The notes beneath the pieces were generated by a model. It ran no database searches. It was not told where the DNA came from and saw only the letters and a list, made by a program, of their open reading frames with translations. From Adiantum capillus-veneris (lineage: Eukaryota; Streptophyta; Polypodiopsida; Polypodiales; Pteridaceae): a DNA stretch of 64,000 nucleotides. This document shows positions 10,693 through 22,283 of this stretch, piece by piece. Location: assembly GCA_014529385.2 (NCBI GenBank), contig CM043970.1, positions 60,437,023-60,501,022 of the forward strand, given 5' to 3'. Numbering within the stretch: the stretch's first letter is position 1; every line of letters starts with the position of its first letter. The translations under genes were made by a program, and so were the position numbers.

Positions 10693-11940
10693 ATGGATGA
10701 TGAGGAGTTTCTTTCTTCTTTGTCACCGCAGCAGAGACAGTGGTACGTGGAGCGTCATCGCTCTTGCGCATCATCGCGCGTTCCTACTCCATCCGCATCT
10801 CCCTCTCTTTCGGAGCATTCGGCGCGCTCCGAAGCTTCGGAGTCGACGAGACGAGATTCACACTCGTCTAGACACTGGCGCTCTAGTGGTGGCGGTGGCG
10901 GTTGTTGTGGGGATTCCGCCGCCGATGCCTCCACACCGCCTCGTGTTCGACGAGGCTCTTTACCCTCCCCTTCTTTGCCCGCCCCCACACCAGCCACAGC
11001 ATCGCCATCTACGCCAGGTTTTGCGCGACTGACTGTTCCTAGCAGCTACACACCTCTACCTACTCCGCCAGGAGCAACCCCACTCGACACTCCTCGCTTC
11101 GGGCCCAGACGCCGGTGGAGACACCTGACGTCCGTACCCCCATCGACACGCCGCTAGAGACCCCTGCCGGGACACCCAGGTTCACGCGTCACCGGCCAGA
11201 GGGCTTGCCTTACTCCGTCGACTTCAGCGGCGGCATCATCATGGATGATGACGGCAAGAAGGTGATCTCGCGCATGCGTGGTCTTTGCTCTCAGCTGTTT
11301 GGACACTACATACTAAACAAATGGAGTGAAGTACCAAGTGATTTAAAAAACAGAGTCATCAGCATACTTCATGATGAGTTTCCCGTTCCAACACGGGATC
11401 AGCGCTTCAATGAAGACCTGATGAAGATTCGAATGCGCGAATACTGCAAACACAAGCGTTCCGAAGTGCAAAAAGCAATCAAGCATGGGTGGAACAGGCC
11501 AGATTGGCTGGCCAAAGAAGATTGGAAGAATGCGAAGAAAGCAGCGCGCGAGAATCCCGACAAGTGGAAGCAACAAAAGGATGCAGCCAGAGCGCGAGTA
11601 GAGGCAGGGAGCTCACACCACTTGGGGAGCGGTGGATGGGCATCATTTGAGGCCGATTTTGTAAGTGTTTTCGCATTGCTCTTTATGTTCGATAGTTTAG
11701 GGTTTATGAGTTTTTTAATTCTAACATAATGAAATCTTTGTATGTTTTGACAGTGGTCGATGACAGGACGTGATCCCACACCGTACGAGCGCGAGTACGC
11801 AGGCAGGAAGGGCTTAAGGTCGTTATATGTTTATACTTACTAAAAGCTGTCTTATTGTCTTTCTTTGCAGAATCCGACAGATACGCCGCTTGGACGCGAT
11901 GAGACGTCTGACTAGACGACGTCAGTTTAGCCGTAGCTAG
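10693..11940 (+). pseudogene. Second CACTA gene, Transposase_24 (Ptta/En/Spm) type, three exons
   Basis: Exons are 10693-11660, 11754-11818 and 11871-11940, all with GT..AG and matching phase. The first 130 codons are low-complexity Ser/Pro/Thr with TP repeats. The rest holds WSEVPSDLKNRVISILHDEF and NRPDWLAKEDWKNAKKAARE, as in plant Transposase_24 proteins, and ends with a basic RRLTRRRQFSRS tail. A frameshift near 11100 splits exon 1. By analogy with TNPA this protein should bind the subterminal repeats. It lies downstream of the TNPD-type gene on the same strand, the usual CACTA layout. Codon GC is much higher than in flanking DNA. Confidence 0.75.
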
Positions 11941-12287
11941 ATAGCATTAGTTTAGGGTTTCTCATAGCTTATGTATCATGAGACGGATTTTATACGTCTT
12001 TTTGAACCATGTATATTATTACATTTGTCACCGCAGTTCATTTTGCCAATCAATTCTTTATGCCTATGATGTTGTACAATTGTCATTATTACATTTGCCA
12101 ATCAATTCATTTGCCTATGATGTGTACAATTGTCAATTTTACGCTTGTCAATTTTGCAAACAATGCGTCTTGTGGGTGACTATTTTGGGTCTATTATCTA
12201 CCCTTGCACTTTTTTAAAAAAGTGAATCAAGTACAATATGCTTGATGGGTGGCAGAGCATTCAATGTCCTGTCACCAAAAAAAAAAT

Positions 12288-12505
12288 CTCTCGGGCGTCG
12301 CTATAACCATCGCTATTTATGGCTCTGTAGAGTCGTTATGAGCGTCGCTATAGACTTCTGTGTAAACGTCGCTATAAGCGTCGCTATGACCGTCGCTATG
12401 AGCGTCGCTATAAGCGTCTCTATATAGCGACGCGTATAGCGACGCATATAGCGACGCTATTAGCGACGGTTTTAGCGACGTCGGGGGTTATAAAAACCCA
12501 GTGTA
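12288..12505. repeat. CACTA right subterminal GTCGCTAT array, long imperfect hairpin
   Basis: About ten copies of GTCGCTATRA-type words lie head to tail (12296-12425), followed by their inverse, TATAGCGACGC repeated (12420-12480). The block can fold into a long hairpin with a centre near 12420. It carries the same words as the left subterminal region. Confidence 0.8.
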
Positions 12506-12539
12506 TTTCCGTCGCTAACAGCGTCACAAGAGCACACAA

Positions 12540-12551
12540 CCTCTTGTAGTG
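12540..12551 (-). repeat. CACTA right terminal inverted repeat
   Basis: The sequence CCTCTTGTAGTG is the reverse complement of the left terminus. Confidence 0.9.
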
Positions 12552-13040
12552 TATAGCTTTAATAAAATTCAACGGAAACTTTCATTGTGTAGATGTTGAT
12601 AGAAATTTTTTGACTATTTTTGTATGCCATAGGAAGTCTTCTCATGCTAGCAAAATCACCTTAACACTATGTCTATCCTCATTTCTCATTGTACATAGGC
12701 GTGTCTATGCTAGGGTACTTTTCATATCTCCTTCAAAACCTTAACTAGAGGTCACGAGGCTAGTTGAGCAATAAATAAATAAAAATAAAAAATATGTTAT
12801 GGCTCATTTGTGTGTAACTATTTCATTGTATAGAGGGCCTAAATATAGGTGTCTTTTATTATTATTGATTTGGTATTTATTTAAATATTTGTTAACTTTG
12901 CGTGTCATCCTTATTATTACTATTTGTATTTAGTTATGGATCGGGCTTGTCAGCCCCATAGGTCTATAGTCTAGGGATGGTGATCTCCGATTAGAGGCGC
13001 ACTAGACGTACTGCGCAACAAACTTGTTTAGTTCCAATTG
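12552..13040. other. No gene seen; probable continuation of the split LINE relic
   Basis: This is the right side of the CACTA insertion site. The minus strand gives only short broken frames that might be more upstream LINE sequence. It is AT-rich with no repeats of note. Confidence 0.35.
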
Positions 13041-13057
13041 GCTAAATGTGGGCACCT

Positions 13058-13154
13058 GTATGTGAAAGGGATGGACCCAACTCATAGATAGGGTTTTAAA
13101 ACTAGTCTTTTGGACCGTTCTGAATGTATGAAGCTAGCTCATGCCTTATCTTCT

Positions 13155-13202
<48 letters not shown>

Positions 13203-13294
13203 AAAGAGATGGACCCAACTCATAGATAGGGTTTTAGAACTAGTCTTTTGGATCGTTCTGAATGTATGAAGCTGGCTCATGCCTTATCTTCTTG

Positions 13295-13365
<71 letters not shown>

Positions 13366-13459
13366 TGAAAGAGATGGACCCAACTCATAGATAGGGTTTT
13401 AGAACTAGTCTTTTGGATCGTTCTGAATGTATGAAGCTGGCTCATGCCTTATCTTCTTG

Positions 13460-13504
<45 letters not shown>

Positions 13505-13510
13505 TGTGTG
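13058..13510. repeat. Triplicated composite unit: about 100 bp unique plus (TG)n
   Basis: A unit running from gaaagrgatggacccaact through gaagctrgctcatgcctta to cttcttgtt and then (TG)n occurs three times, starting at about 13058, 13202 and 13365. The TG runs are at 13160-13200, 13296-13360 and 13461-13500. The single-copy parts are nearly identical. Confidence 0.9.
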
Positions 13511-13511
13511 A

Positions 13512-13513
<2 letters not shown>

Positions 13514-13550
<37 letters not shown>
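13514..13550 (+). repeat. G37 homopolymer
   Basis: Thirty-seven consecutive G residues directly follow the last TG run. A run this long can form G-quadruplexes and is hard to sequence, so its true length is uncertain. Confidence 0.8.
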
Positions 13551-13552
<2 letters not shown>

Positions 13553-13559
13553 TAGGTGA

Positions 13560-14275
13560 TTGAGCAGCGAGAGTACGGTGCTAGCAGCGAGGAGGACAAC
13601 AGCAGTGGTGACTTCTTCTTCTAAGCACACATAGGATCCCCTCAACGAAAGTAGTGCAGGAGGTGAGTGACATACCATCTTTAGTCGTAGGGCTTGTCTA
13701 TGTATACAAGTTGTGTGCTTGCAGCCCCTGTGGCTTGCATATGACATTGGGAACCCCCCTCCCCCCCACGTAATTGACATTTTTGGCATTGTTAGGGGGA
13801 GCTGCTCTACGTCAAGGTCCAACCGCAGCTTGCATGTTGTGATGAGGTCATTTTCTAAATGTTAGAAAGGTTGGGAATTGGGTGTGTCTTATCTGTGTGT
13901 GTAGATCTGGATACGGTGATATCAAATAGTCTATTGTTTTTGGTCAATTATTACTCTGCTTCATTTTTGTTCAATGGTTTTTTTCATTTCAATGATTGGC
14001 TATTTTCTATTTTTTGCAAACCTGTGTTAAGGCATGGTAATTTCAAATTTTTTGCAAATGTATTTTAGTTTTTCTGTAAATATATGTTCTTGTTGAGATC
14101 AACTTTAAAAAAAAAGAAAATCAAAAAACAAAAACAAACAAAAAACAAAAACACCTTGCAATTGGCTGGGATTTTTGAATTGACACAAAAAAACGACTCC
14201 AACTAGGCCCTAGGCGAGAAAAAGAAAGATCCCCATTGGCCTCGGCCCCGGCCTCGGTCTCAATCTCAATGCATG
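13560..14275. other. No gene seen
   Basis: Open frames here are short or created by the adjoining simple repeats. There is an A-rich stretch at about 14108-14155. Confidence 0.5.
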
Positions 14276-14281
14276 GAGATC

Positions 14282-15079
14282 TTACCTACTAAGAACTTCG
14301 TGCCAAGGTAGTACATTCCATGTGGGAATTGTATCTTCAATTGGAATCACTTGCTTTTGACCATACATTAGCTTTGCGGGCATATAGCCAACTACTGAGC
14401 TATGTGTTGTACGATTAGCCCACAAGGCATATGGCAACGACCTTGGCCACTCACCAACTCTTCCTACACAAGCCTTGGCCAAAGATTTGATGATAAAGGA
14501 TGTCCTCTTTTACTCTTTCCATTGCCTTCAAGGATATAAGCTATAGTAAGGGAAAACTTGATTCCTAATCTAGAAAAGAACTCCCTTGCTTCCCCAGCAT
14601 CTAGTTCATCTCTGTCTATAGTGATCTTTCCCACACAACCATAACGGAAAATCACATCATCAAGAAGGAACTTGCATACAGCTTTTGTAGTTTTTTCTCT
14701 TACTGCTTGCCCTTCAACCTAGCTAATTGGTCCCCTCGTGGAAGAATCAAGTACCCAAAGGCATTGTGACAAGATCCACAACCCATTTATAGTGTGTGGC
14801 TAGTGGATATGTAGGGTGCACTCCATCACGATGCCATACATATGAATACATTTGACAAGTTACACATAACTCTACAAACTGAGATACATCTTTATACATA
14901 CCCTTTCGCAAGTATTTTTCTTTGAGCTTAGAGAAGGTTGCCCATACACCCCTGTGTCTATCCCATAGACTCTCATGAAACTCTTGCATGAGCTTTAATT
15001 GAGTCTCATTTTTACATATAACCCTTTGTGGTGTAGCACCCTTTTGTTTAGGATGCTTCCATAAGTAATTATCCTTCAA
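14282..15079 (-). pseudogene. Ty3/gypsy integrase, broken in three pieces
   Basis: On the minus strand, 15079-14747 carries the zinc-binding region: an H-x-H pair in FHESLWDRHRGVWATFSKLK and the cysteines of FVELCVTCQ, followed by HPTYPLATHYKWVVDLV. Then 14655-14464 carries the catalytic core end (ITIDRDELDAGEAREFFSRL). Finally 14482-14282 carries the C-terminal LPYALWANRTTHSSVVGYMP block. Two frame breaks separate them, and the piece around the first catalytic Asp is not cleanly visible. The order matches the RNase H just to its right. Confidence 0.8.
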
Positions 15080-15131
15080 AAAGTACCATTATGCTTTCTT
15101 GTGTATCCTCTTGAACTCTTGTTTAAACCAA

Positions 15132-15647
15132 TCATCCTATTTTGTTAGAGTACTCAAGTAGCTTCCAATAATTAAGAAGCCAATCACCTTCATAAAGCTC
15201 CTTTAAGAACAAGTCAAGTGGATTAGACATGCAGATATAGTTACCTTTGACATGAGAAATGGAAAGTAACTTTGTGCCCACATCATCACCCTCATCAACC
15301 ATCTCTGACTTCTCTTCATACCTTGCCCTTGATAGCATATCTGCTACTGTATTGTCTTTACTTGCAATGTGCTTAAGCTCAAGATTTAAGGACTTAATGT
15401 AGGCAATCCACCACAACATAGCAATGTCTGACATTGAGAAGCTTGTAATCATCCCAAGAAGTGGTAGAAAATATATTTCTACAATCACACATGCACCAAT
15501 TAGGTACTCTTTCCCATTTTTCAAGGCTATAACCATACCCCATAACTCTCTATTTATATGTGGATAGTTTCTTTGGCGAGCACTTAGTACCTTTGCTCCA
15601 AATCTCACCACATACCTGTGTCCTTCATCATCATAGACGAGGTCCAC
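15132..15647 (-). pseudogene. Ty3/gypsy RNase H domain
   Basis: A 171-codon frame shows an RNase H of gypsy type: RFGAKVLSARQRNYPHINRE, then WGMVIALKNGKEYLIGA, and at the end SKDNTVADMLSRA, the conserved DxxADxLSR block. It lies upstream (in minus-strand terms) of the integrase pieces, in the pol order RT-RH-IN. No RT is seen beyond 15.72 kb, so the fragment is truncated there. Confidence 0.8.
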
Positions 15648-15742
15648 TGTTATAGCATATGATCCATAGGGATACTCCCTGGGCCCTTTGTCTGTGGCAT
15701 CTCATAGATTAATCAGTTGTATATTTTCATGGAGCTTGTGAC

Positions 15743-15952
15743 CTAACTACATGGGATAAACTTTTCTCTGTTGCATCTCTAAAAACAGGATTCAATGTAT
15801 CTTAGATACTAATCACTTCTTGGAAATTGATTGCCTAAAAAATGACTAGCTACATGGGATAAAATCTGAGTCTGTTGCATCTCTGAAAACAAGATTCAAT
15901 GTATCTTAGATGTTTATTTACTTTCTAGAAATTAATTGCCTCAAAAATGCAT
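15743..15952. repeat. Tandem duplication of about 104 bp
   Basis: Two copies of a unit starting ctaactacatgggataaa (or ctagctacatgggataaaat) share gttgcatctctraaaacar and gattcaatgtatcttagat. They differ at several positions. Confidence 0.75.
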
Positions 15953-16019
15953 TTGGCTAGTCGAATTAGATAAATTGGACTCATTGAGTACAAAAAATGT
16001 TTTTTGGAGTCCTGTTTTT

Positions 16020-17085
16020 GGTACACCTCTTGAATGCTTATTGGAAAAAAACCCTCTCAATGTCTCCTCTATGTATCGGAAAGGCTTAGTGTGAATCAGC
16101 TAGAATGTTGACTCCAACCTCCTCCCTAGACAATTTCTCACAGCAAGAAGACTTTTCAAATTAGGTAATGGTTTCAGAGTACCATGGAACCAATTGGCTA
16201 CTTTGGTGCATTGCATGCCACAAACTACTATAATCGATGTGGAAGATAGGCATCAGGACTAGAAACTACCTACAAATAATGTTGCGTTGTGGACATGTAA
16301 GACCAATACATTTTACAGTGCTATTACTACGCAAGCTCATCGTGCTAACTAATGTAATGGACATGTATGTATGACAATTCCTAGTGGATTAATGTGCTTG
16401 CAAGGATATGGACAATTCACATCTCATACAAGTTCAAGGTCTTTCTTTGGAGAGTAATATTGAGTGAAATTCCTTTAGCTCCACTTATGGCTAGAAAATA
16501 TTCAAGGAATGGGAAATGTGATGTTTGCAATATACCAAAAACCATATTTCATATGTCACTATTACTCTTTGGAGAGTAATAGTGAATGCAATTCCTTTAG
16601 CTCCACTTATTGCTAGAAAAGGTTCAAGGAATGGGACAACAAATCAGAAACCATATGTAATATATTCTCGGATTGCAGATAGGTAGCTTACTTGACGACT
16701 TTCGAATTCAAGGAAAAAATAGAGTAATTAGAATTGAAACAAGGGTATACTTGCTAGCACTTTTGTTTCATACACCTATGCGATAGTGAAAGCTGCTAGA
16801 GATAGATGACAACAATGTATAGTTTTCTTTACTTATCACTATACTTTTATAAATAAAGGTAGTGCTTAAGCGTTTCATTATTGTCTCTATTCACAATCTA
16901 TCAAGGAATGGTGGCAATGGATCAAATATTGGTGGAATAAGGCATGGGAGATCAAACTTACTAGATTGACATGTATGTTTGGCTTCTTTGAGACACAAGA
17001 GGACCCAACCATGGAATTTTTTTTGCACTTTTTCAAAGGCTGGTTCATATGGTATATGTGGAACATGAGAAACGTATAGAGTCTA
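16020..17085 (+). pseudogene. LINE ORF2 C-terminal relic with zf-RVT domain
   Basis: The clearest part (16394-16579) reads YKFKVFLWRVILSEIPLAPL then CDVCNIPKTIFHM, the W/C/H pattern of the zf-RVT domain found after RNase H in plant LINEs. Part of it is tandemly repeated at 16574-16640. Further on, translation gives KEWWQWIKYWWNKAWEIKLT and FKGWFIWYMWNMRN, the usual C-terminal WxxW and W-x-x-R-N blocks. Many stops are present. It is on the opposite strand to the LINE at 3.2 kb and hence a different copy. Confidence 0.65.
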
Positions 17086-17233
17086 TCATCACCAGCAAAT
17101 ACATCGTAGCAACAGTCCCTAACAAGTCCTTAAAATAAAGATGCTTGAGGATGTAAGGACTTCCAGTAGAGATGTACCCTCATCTTGAGAAATTGTAAAT
17201 TACACCATGTAATATAAGAAACGTTTTTCCAAA

Positions 17234-17237
<4 letters not shown>

Positions 17238-17273
<36 letters not shown>
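17238..17273. repeat. (GA)n microsatellite
   Basis: Uninterrupted GA dinucleotide run. Confidence 0.9.
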
Positions 17274-17276
<3 letters not shown>

Positions 17277-17345
17277 ATCAGGAATTTTAAAGAACATGCA
17301 TTAAGTCAAAAACCTTGATTATCTTTTAATCTTCTTATCTTACTC

Positions 17346-17509
17346 TTATAATGGAGAGAAGGGATCGAGAAAAGCTTCACGTGGCCGATGGAGACGAGCC
17401 CCGATAAAATAACCAAATATTTAAAAAAAAGCCTAATTGTCGTCGGATGAGTTACGCGGCGTATGCATGTAGATCGAGAAGGTGCATCTCGAGTGAACGT
17501 TTCTTTGCT

Positions 17510-17606
<97 letters not shown>

Positions 17607-17610
17607 ACAC
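17346..17610. repeat. Direct repeat, left copy, ending in (TC)n(AC)n
   Basis: The sequence beginning ttataatggagagaaggga, running through ccaaatattt..aaaagcc to the (TC)n at 17513-17570 and (AC)n at 17571-17610, recurs in diverged form at 18521-18744. It could be an old terminal repeat of a small element. Confidence 0.55.
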
Positions 17611-17639
17611 ACCCATGATCAGGCAAAATATCTAGGGTG

Positions 17640-18470
17640 TAGGAAACTTGACAAAGGGTGGTGGAAATTCTAGAGCGGTAGGAGGCTATGATGGAGGTTG
17701 TGCCTGCTGTGAAGAACCCTTTGGATGCTTTGGAACATGTAGGTCCGATGATGCCCTTGGAGACGGACTGGTCCATGATTTTTGTGAATGAGATTGAGGC
17801 CATGACAGAGGGGATGCCGATGGATGTCAGAGTGGATCGATACGTCCAACTGCAAGAATGTGGTTGCACTGGGTAGAAAGACACAACAGTACATATTTTT
17901 TAGGTCTAGTATAAAATCTCGGTGCAAGGCTTGCTGTGAAGTCAGGCAGACAGGCTGGCGGTGGTTCAACCTACGGACCTTACCAATTACTATTTAGAGA
18001 TGGATACATTGATGGATATGCAGACTATAAGGATGTTGATAGGGCTCCTCAACATGCTGCACATCCAAAATGCGGCACTCACGGAGCTCAGAGCATGGCC
18101 GCTGCAGGGTATGGATATTGTGGGCAACTTGCTCATCATGTAGGAGAATGTTGCAGTGTTAGGATTAATTCAGCTAGGGCCCTCATGTGGTGAAAGGCAC
18201 ACCTGTGAGCTTGCTGCTGGATGGTGAGGATTGGGAGTTTGAGATCCCTGTGCAAGGTGGCATTTCCAGCTTCCCTTCCAGCTCGCGGTCTGACTCGACA
18301 TCTGGAGATGCACTTTGTGCAGCTACTATCTTCCATTACCGCAAAAGAGACGAGGTGATGACCATTACCATTACGTGTACCACCTTGACACTAGAAAATC
18401 CACTCTTACGAACGAGTCCTTCGAAGAGTTTTCCAACATGTTCATGTAGATGACACCCTTCACTCACTGG
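17640..18470 (+). other. Unrecognised segment between direct repeats
   Basis: Short plus-strand frames occur at 17688-17876, 17936-18193 and 18187-18453. The second looks like part of a longer decayed protein (GGGSTYGPYQLLFRDGYIDG). I recognise no domain. The GC content is higher than in the flanks, which suggests former coding sequence. Its position between two direct repeats suggests the inside of a small retroelement or a captured gene piece. Confidence 0.3.
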
Positions 18471-18520
18471 AGGGTTCTTCCCACCGTCCGCTCCAGAGAA
18501 TGCCTTCTAAATTCAAACTC

Positions 18521-18707
18521 TTATAATGGAGAGGAAGGGCTCGAGGAAGTGCCACATGGCCAATGGAGTAATAGTGAACTCACAAAATTTCAAGAACCAA
18601 ATATTTTTTTTTAAAAGCCCAATCGTCACCGTCTCCAATTGCACGAGTTAAACGACGTACGGTTGTGCATGTAGAGAAGGTGGAGGTAGGATCAAACATC
18701 TCTTGGC

Positions 18708-18744
<37 letters not shown>
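18521..18744. repeat. Direct repeat, right copy, ending in (CT)n
   Basis: This is the diverged partner of 17346-17610. It shares ttataatggagag, ggccratggag, accaaatattt and gcatgtaga..gaaggtg, and also ends in a CT run (18712-18744). Confidence 0.55.
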
Positions 18745-18747
<3 letters not shown>

Positions 18748-19247
18748 CACTCATAAGAATATACTAAATCACATCCACATTATTACACACATCCGGCCTA
18801 GCTGAACCCAAATGTATGCCGTATAAACACATATACAACAATTCATGTCCACTATCCAAACATGAAATAGATGGTGCATGTAAAAGAAAGGAGAAAAATG
18901 TAAGGAATTGCTTTTACTAAGCCTGTGTGAAAGAGAAATGAAATGAATGTTATATTAAACGTCTTCAAAAGTCTAAATTACCAATGACACTAAAAGTTAC
19001 ATGCAGCTCAATAGAATATGATACTCTGTTTTGAAAGCTATGAAAATAGAAAATGAAAAGAAAATCTAAAATTAGGTATTTCATACATCAATGGGCAGGT
19101 GGAAAAAGTAACAGAGTAAACATGGTGAACAGGGTAGGGGAGATGAAAGCTAGAGACTATTATCATACACTTCAGTACATCAATTCACAGGAGGAGTGGG
19201 GGTATAGGGGGAAGAGGCTCAATGTGCACAAGAGCTCATCTCAAGAC

Positions 19248-19284
<37 letters not shown>

Positions 19285-20525
19285 CCTCAAATTTCGAGCA
19301 CAAGGATCTTTCTTTCGATGTCCGAAGGCACCTCTTGGAGTGTAATTACAGGTAGGCACCTTTGGGATGTTTTTAGTGTACAAAGAGCCATGACCTCTCC
19401 CCACATGTGATCACCTTCACTTGAATTTTGAAGGCATGTGACACAATACAAGAAGTTGAGATGGGGGAAAATTCATGATGAGATTATTTCACTATGAAAA
19501 TCTCTAATTGTTTATCATGGCTTTTTACCGGGTTTTGTAGAGGGAAGGTCCAAAATCAGCTAGAGAGGGAAGGGGGGGGGGAGGGGGGGGGGGCTTTTTT
19601 TCATTTCAAATATTACCGTGTTTATTTCCGTGCTTATTATTACCGCAATAATTACCGCTGTTATTACCGCAAAAATTATTGCATTTATTCCCGAAGTGCA
19701 CTTTAGCACCTAAACATTCAAATTTTGGCTTAAACATTCCCTCCCCCTCAAATTTTGGTGTTTTCCTCTCCCCTTAATAAAAATTATAGAACATTATATG
19801 AAATTTTCACCTTAATAAAAAAAAAGATATGCAAACATGGAACAATAGTTAACTATGTTGGATTACACTAGATTACAACTAAACTAATCACTATCATTTG
19901 ATTAACATAATTTAACATGCTTCACAATATTAGAGAGAGGAAGAGGAGGGGGGAGAGAGATGAATGGATGACATAACCAAAAAATTTCATAACCTAAAGT
20001 ATACAAAACCTTTATGAATCATCTTCCAAAAGATCCCTCCAAGAAGCGTCATCCAATTCTAAGTCCATGGCTCATAAATCAATAAAGAGAGAAATAAAAA
20101 TTTTGTTTGTGGATGCGTTGGCTTCATCATCTTCGAATTCATCTCATCATCATCATGACAATCATCCTCGCTAAGACTTGCAGCCGCCGGACTTGAATCA
20201 TCTATCTCCCTCTCCTCTGTCTCCTCCTCATGCAAAGTAGGAGGTGGAAGAGGGTCGAAGATGGTCTCCACTTCATTAGTGGGAAAAAAGGTTCTCCCCC
20301 GAGGTACTATTACGAGAATTACAAACCAAAGTTTTAGTTGGTAGGTTGATGGGATATAGATGACCTATAGAAGAGAAGCCCAGTGAGTAACATTGGTATA
20401 ATTCATGTTACAAGCAAATAAGAATAAAAAACATGGTCATTCACCTACTACAATTGTGTGGAAAAACTAAATTGTCGTACCTCCCTCTGTGATTCACACT
20501 AGATTCTCATGCCGTCTAAACATAT
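18745..20525. other. No gene recognised
   Basis: The segment contains (GA)n at 19251-19281, a G-rich run near 19570-19595 and a short attaccgc repeat at 19610-19680. A 70-codon acidic minus-strand frame (20271-20059) has no recognisable domain and I do not call it a gene. Confidence 0.5.
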
Positions 20526-21560
20526 TTGCAAACATTTAGTATCCTTTCAATAGCTCCACAGTACCTGGCTTCATCACCATCTATGTCAAAGTTTCCCATG
20601 ATGCAAGCGAGCGCCAAGAGAGACGGAGCGACGGGGGATCTTGTGTCTTCGCTTGTTTTGGTAGTGGAGGGTGGGGTCCTCTATTTTAGAGCGTACCGCC
20701 CTCCACGCAGAGAACGAGGATACTGACGCACCTGTGTCAGACACACATGGACGTTACTATAGGGTAAAGTATGGCAGGGAGGTGGACTTTGGTACAGGAC
20801 AGAGCAGGGCAGTTCGATGCCATCTTCAGATTCGTATACATTCGACGTATAAGAAATGTTTTGTAAGGTTTAGAGACTAGCTGACCTATCATGCATGCTA
20901 CATGAGGGCGCATTGCATGCTAGATTTTCAAATGCCCCCAATCAGCGTTTTTCACAACAGTGGTGGGAGGACTACATAAAAACATTTTTGAAAAACAAGC
21001 AATCTAGTCATGGTGGCAACATAACAGATGCGAACTCGGAGTGGGCAATGCAAAAAAAGATCGATCAGGCTGCAATGGGCTCATTCTACACACAGCAACG
21101 TGAAGCTCGGACCTCCCACGTACTATGGCTCGGGAGGCAAAGCAGCATGGAAAGACAAATATGTAAGATTGGTTAAACTACAACTTAAATCAATGATTAT
21201 AAAGATATTAATTGATGATTTGTTTTTGTTATTGCTAACTTTTAAAAATATCATTCTTAATCAACCAACCAGAGACATGGTCAAGTTTCGAGAACGGCAT
21301 ACAGAATTTTAAACTTGACGATGGTTGTTAGAGAACAATCACATCCGTCGCGAGCAATTCGACGTAGCGATTTGATCACTACAATTGGTAAGTTAAAACA
21401 ATTAATTTTGTATCAATTGTTTTGGATTGTTGATATTTGTTTAATTTGGTTTGGATTTATGTAGACTCAGGGCGACCAAACGTAAGTGCCTCTAGACGAT
21501 GATGAAGAGGAGCTAAGAGGATTAGATAGAAAATTATTTGTTTAAACTCTCATAAAGTCC
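20526..21560 (+). other. Unrecognised decayed coding-like segment
   Basis: Plus-strand frames at 20671-20880, 20895-21176 and 21028-21312 overlap in shifted frames (for example QKKIDQAAMGSFYTQQRE, then KLGPPTYYGSGGKAAWKDKY). A GT splice-donor-like site follows at about 21167, and a further exon-like piece ends with an acidic DDDEEELRGLD. This suggests a broken, intron-containing transposase-like gene. No domain is recognised and the class is unknown. Confidence 0.3.
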
Positions 21561-22283
21561 CATGTGGCACAATATTTATACAACTATTTTTATTTTATTT
21601 GTTACTTTTTTAAATAATTAATCTTCTACACATTAGTTGTCAAGATAAAGTATATTCAATTTCAATTTTTTTATATACTTTTTCAAAAAAAAAATTGATG
21701 TTTCATATATTTTATAAAGATAAAAAATAAAGGTGATCATTTGGGCCACTCAACAAATGAGCACCTTTACTTTTTAATGTACGTTTAACGATAATATACG
21801 CAATAATAGCAACGACAATACACGCGATAGTAGTCACATTAATATTTTCATGACTATAATCGCATATATGATTGTTTAACTACTATCGTGTATTTTGTTG
21901 CTGTTATTGCCACAGATACAATATTTTCTCTTTCTATTTTCTTTTGTTTTTTCGGTGCAACGCTAACAATTCTGAAATTTTTCTCTTATAGTGTAATATG
22001 AAGCTACAGTCAAAAAGTAACATCTAGCTTGGTGAATCTATGGTATACATATGGGCAAGTGTGGCTTGCATAGAGCTAATATGCTTCAATTCTCTTGTCC
22101 GTCCAAAGGATGAATCATATACTACATGCATCATGGTGCACTCAAGACAGGGCTATGCAAGTACACATTCTGATGCATAAGATCAAGGCTTGTAGAGCAA
22201 GCTGAGGGATAGCAAGAGATATAATATTATTTTTCTGCCAGAGGCTATTCAATGGCTGAACAAGATGAGTGTCACAAAAGATG
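21561..22283. other. No gene seen
   Basis: AT-rich spacer 3' of the RING gene. No repeat or RNA gene is recognised. Confidence 0.5.

Larger units (their letters stand above)
4584..12551 (+). mobile_element. CACTA (En/Spm) DNA transposon, about 8 kb, with captured host sequence
   Basis: The ends are a 12-bp perfect inverted repeat, CACTACAAGAGG at 4584-4595 and its reverse complement at 12540-12551. GTCGC-type subterminal repeats lie just inside each end. Inside are a TNPD-type transposase, a second gene of the Transposase_24 type, and a captured HMA-domain fragment. The flanking triplets are tag (4581-4583) and tat (12552-12554), so the expected 3-bp target duplication is present only imperfectly. 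Both genes carry stops or frameshifts, so the copy is non-autonomous now. The insertion lies in a LINE relic. Confidence 0.9.
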
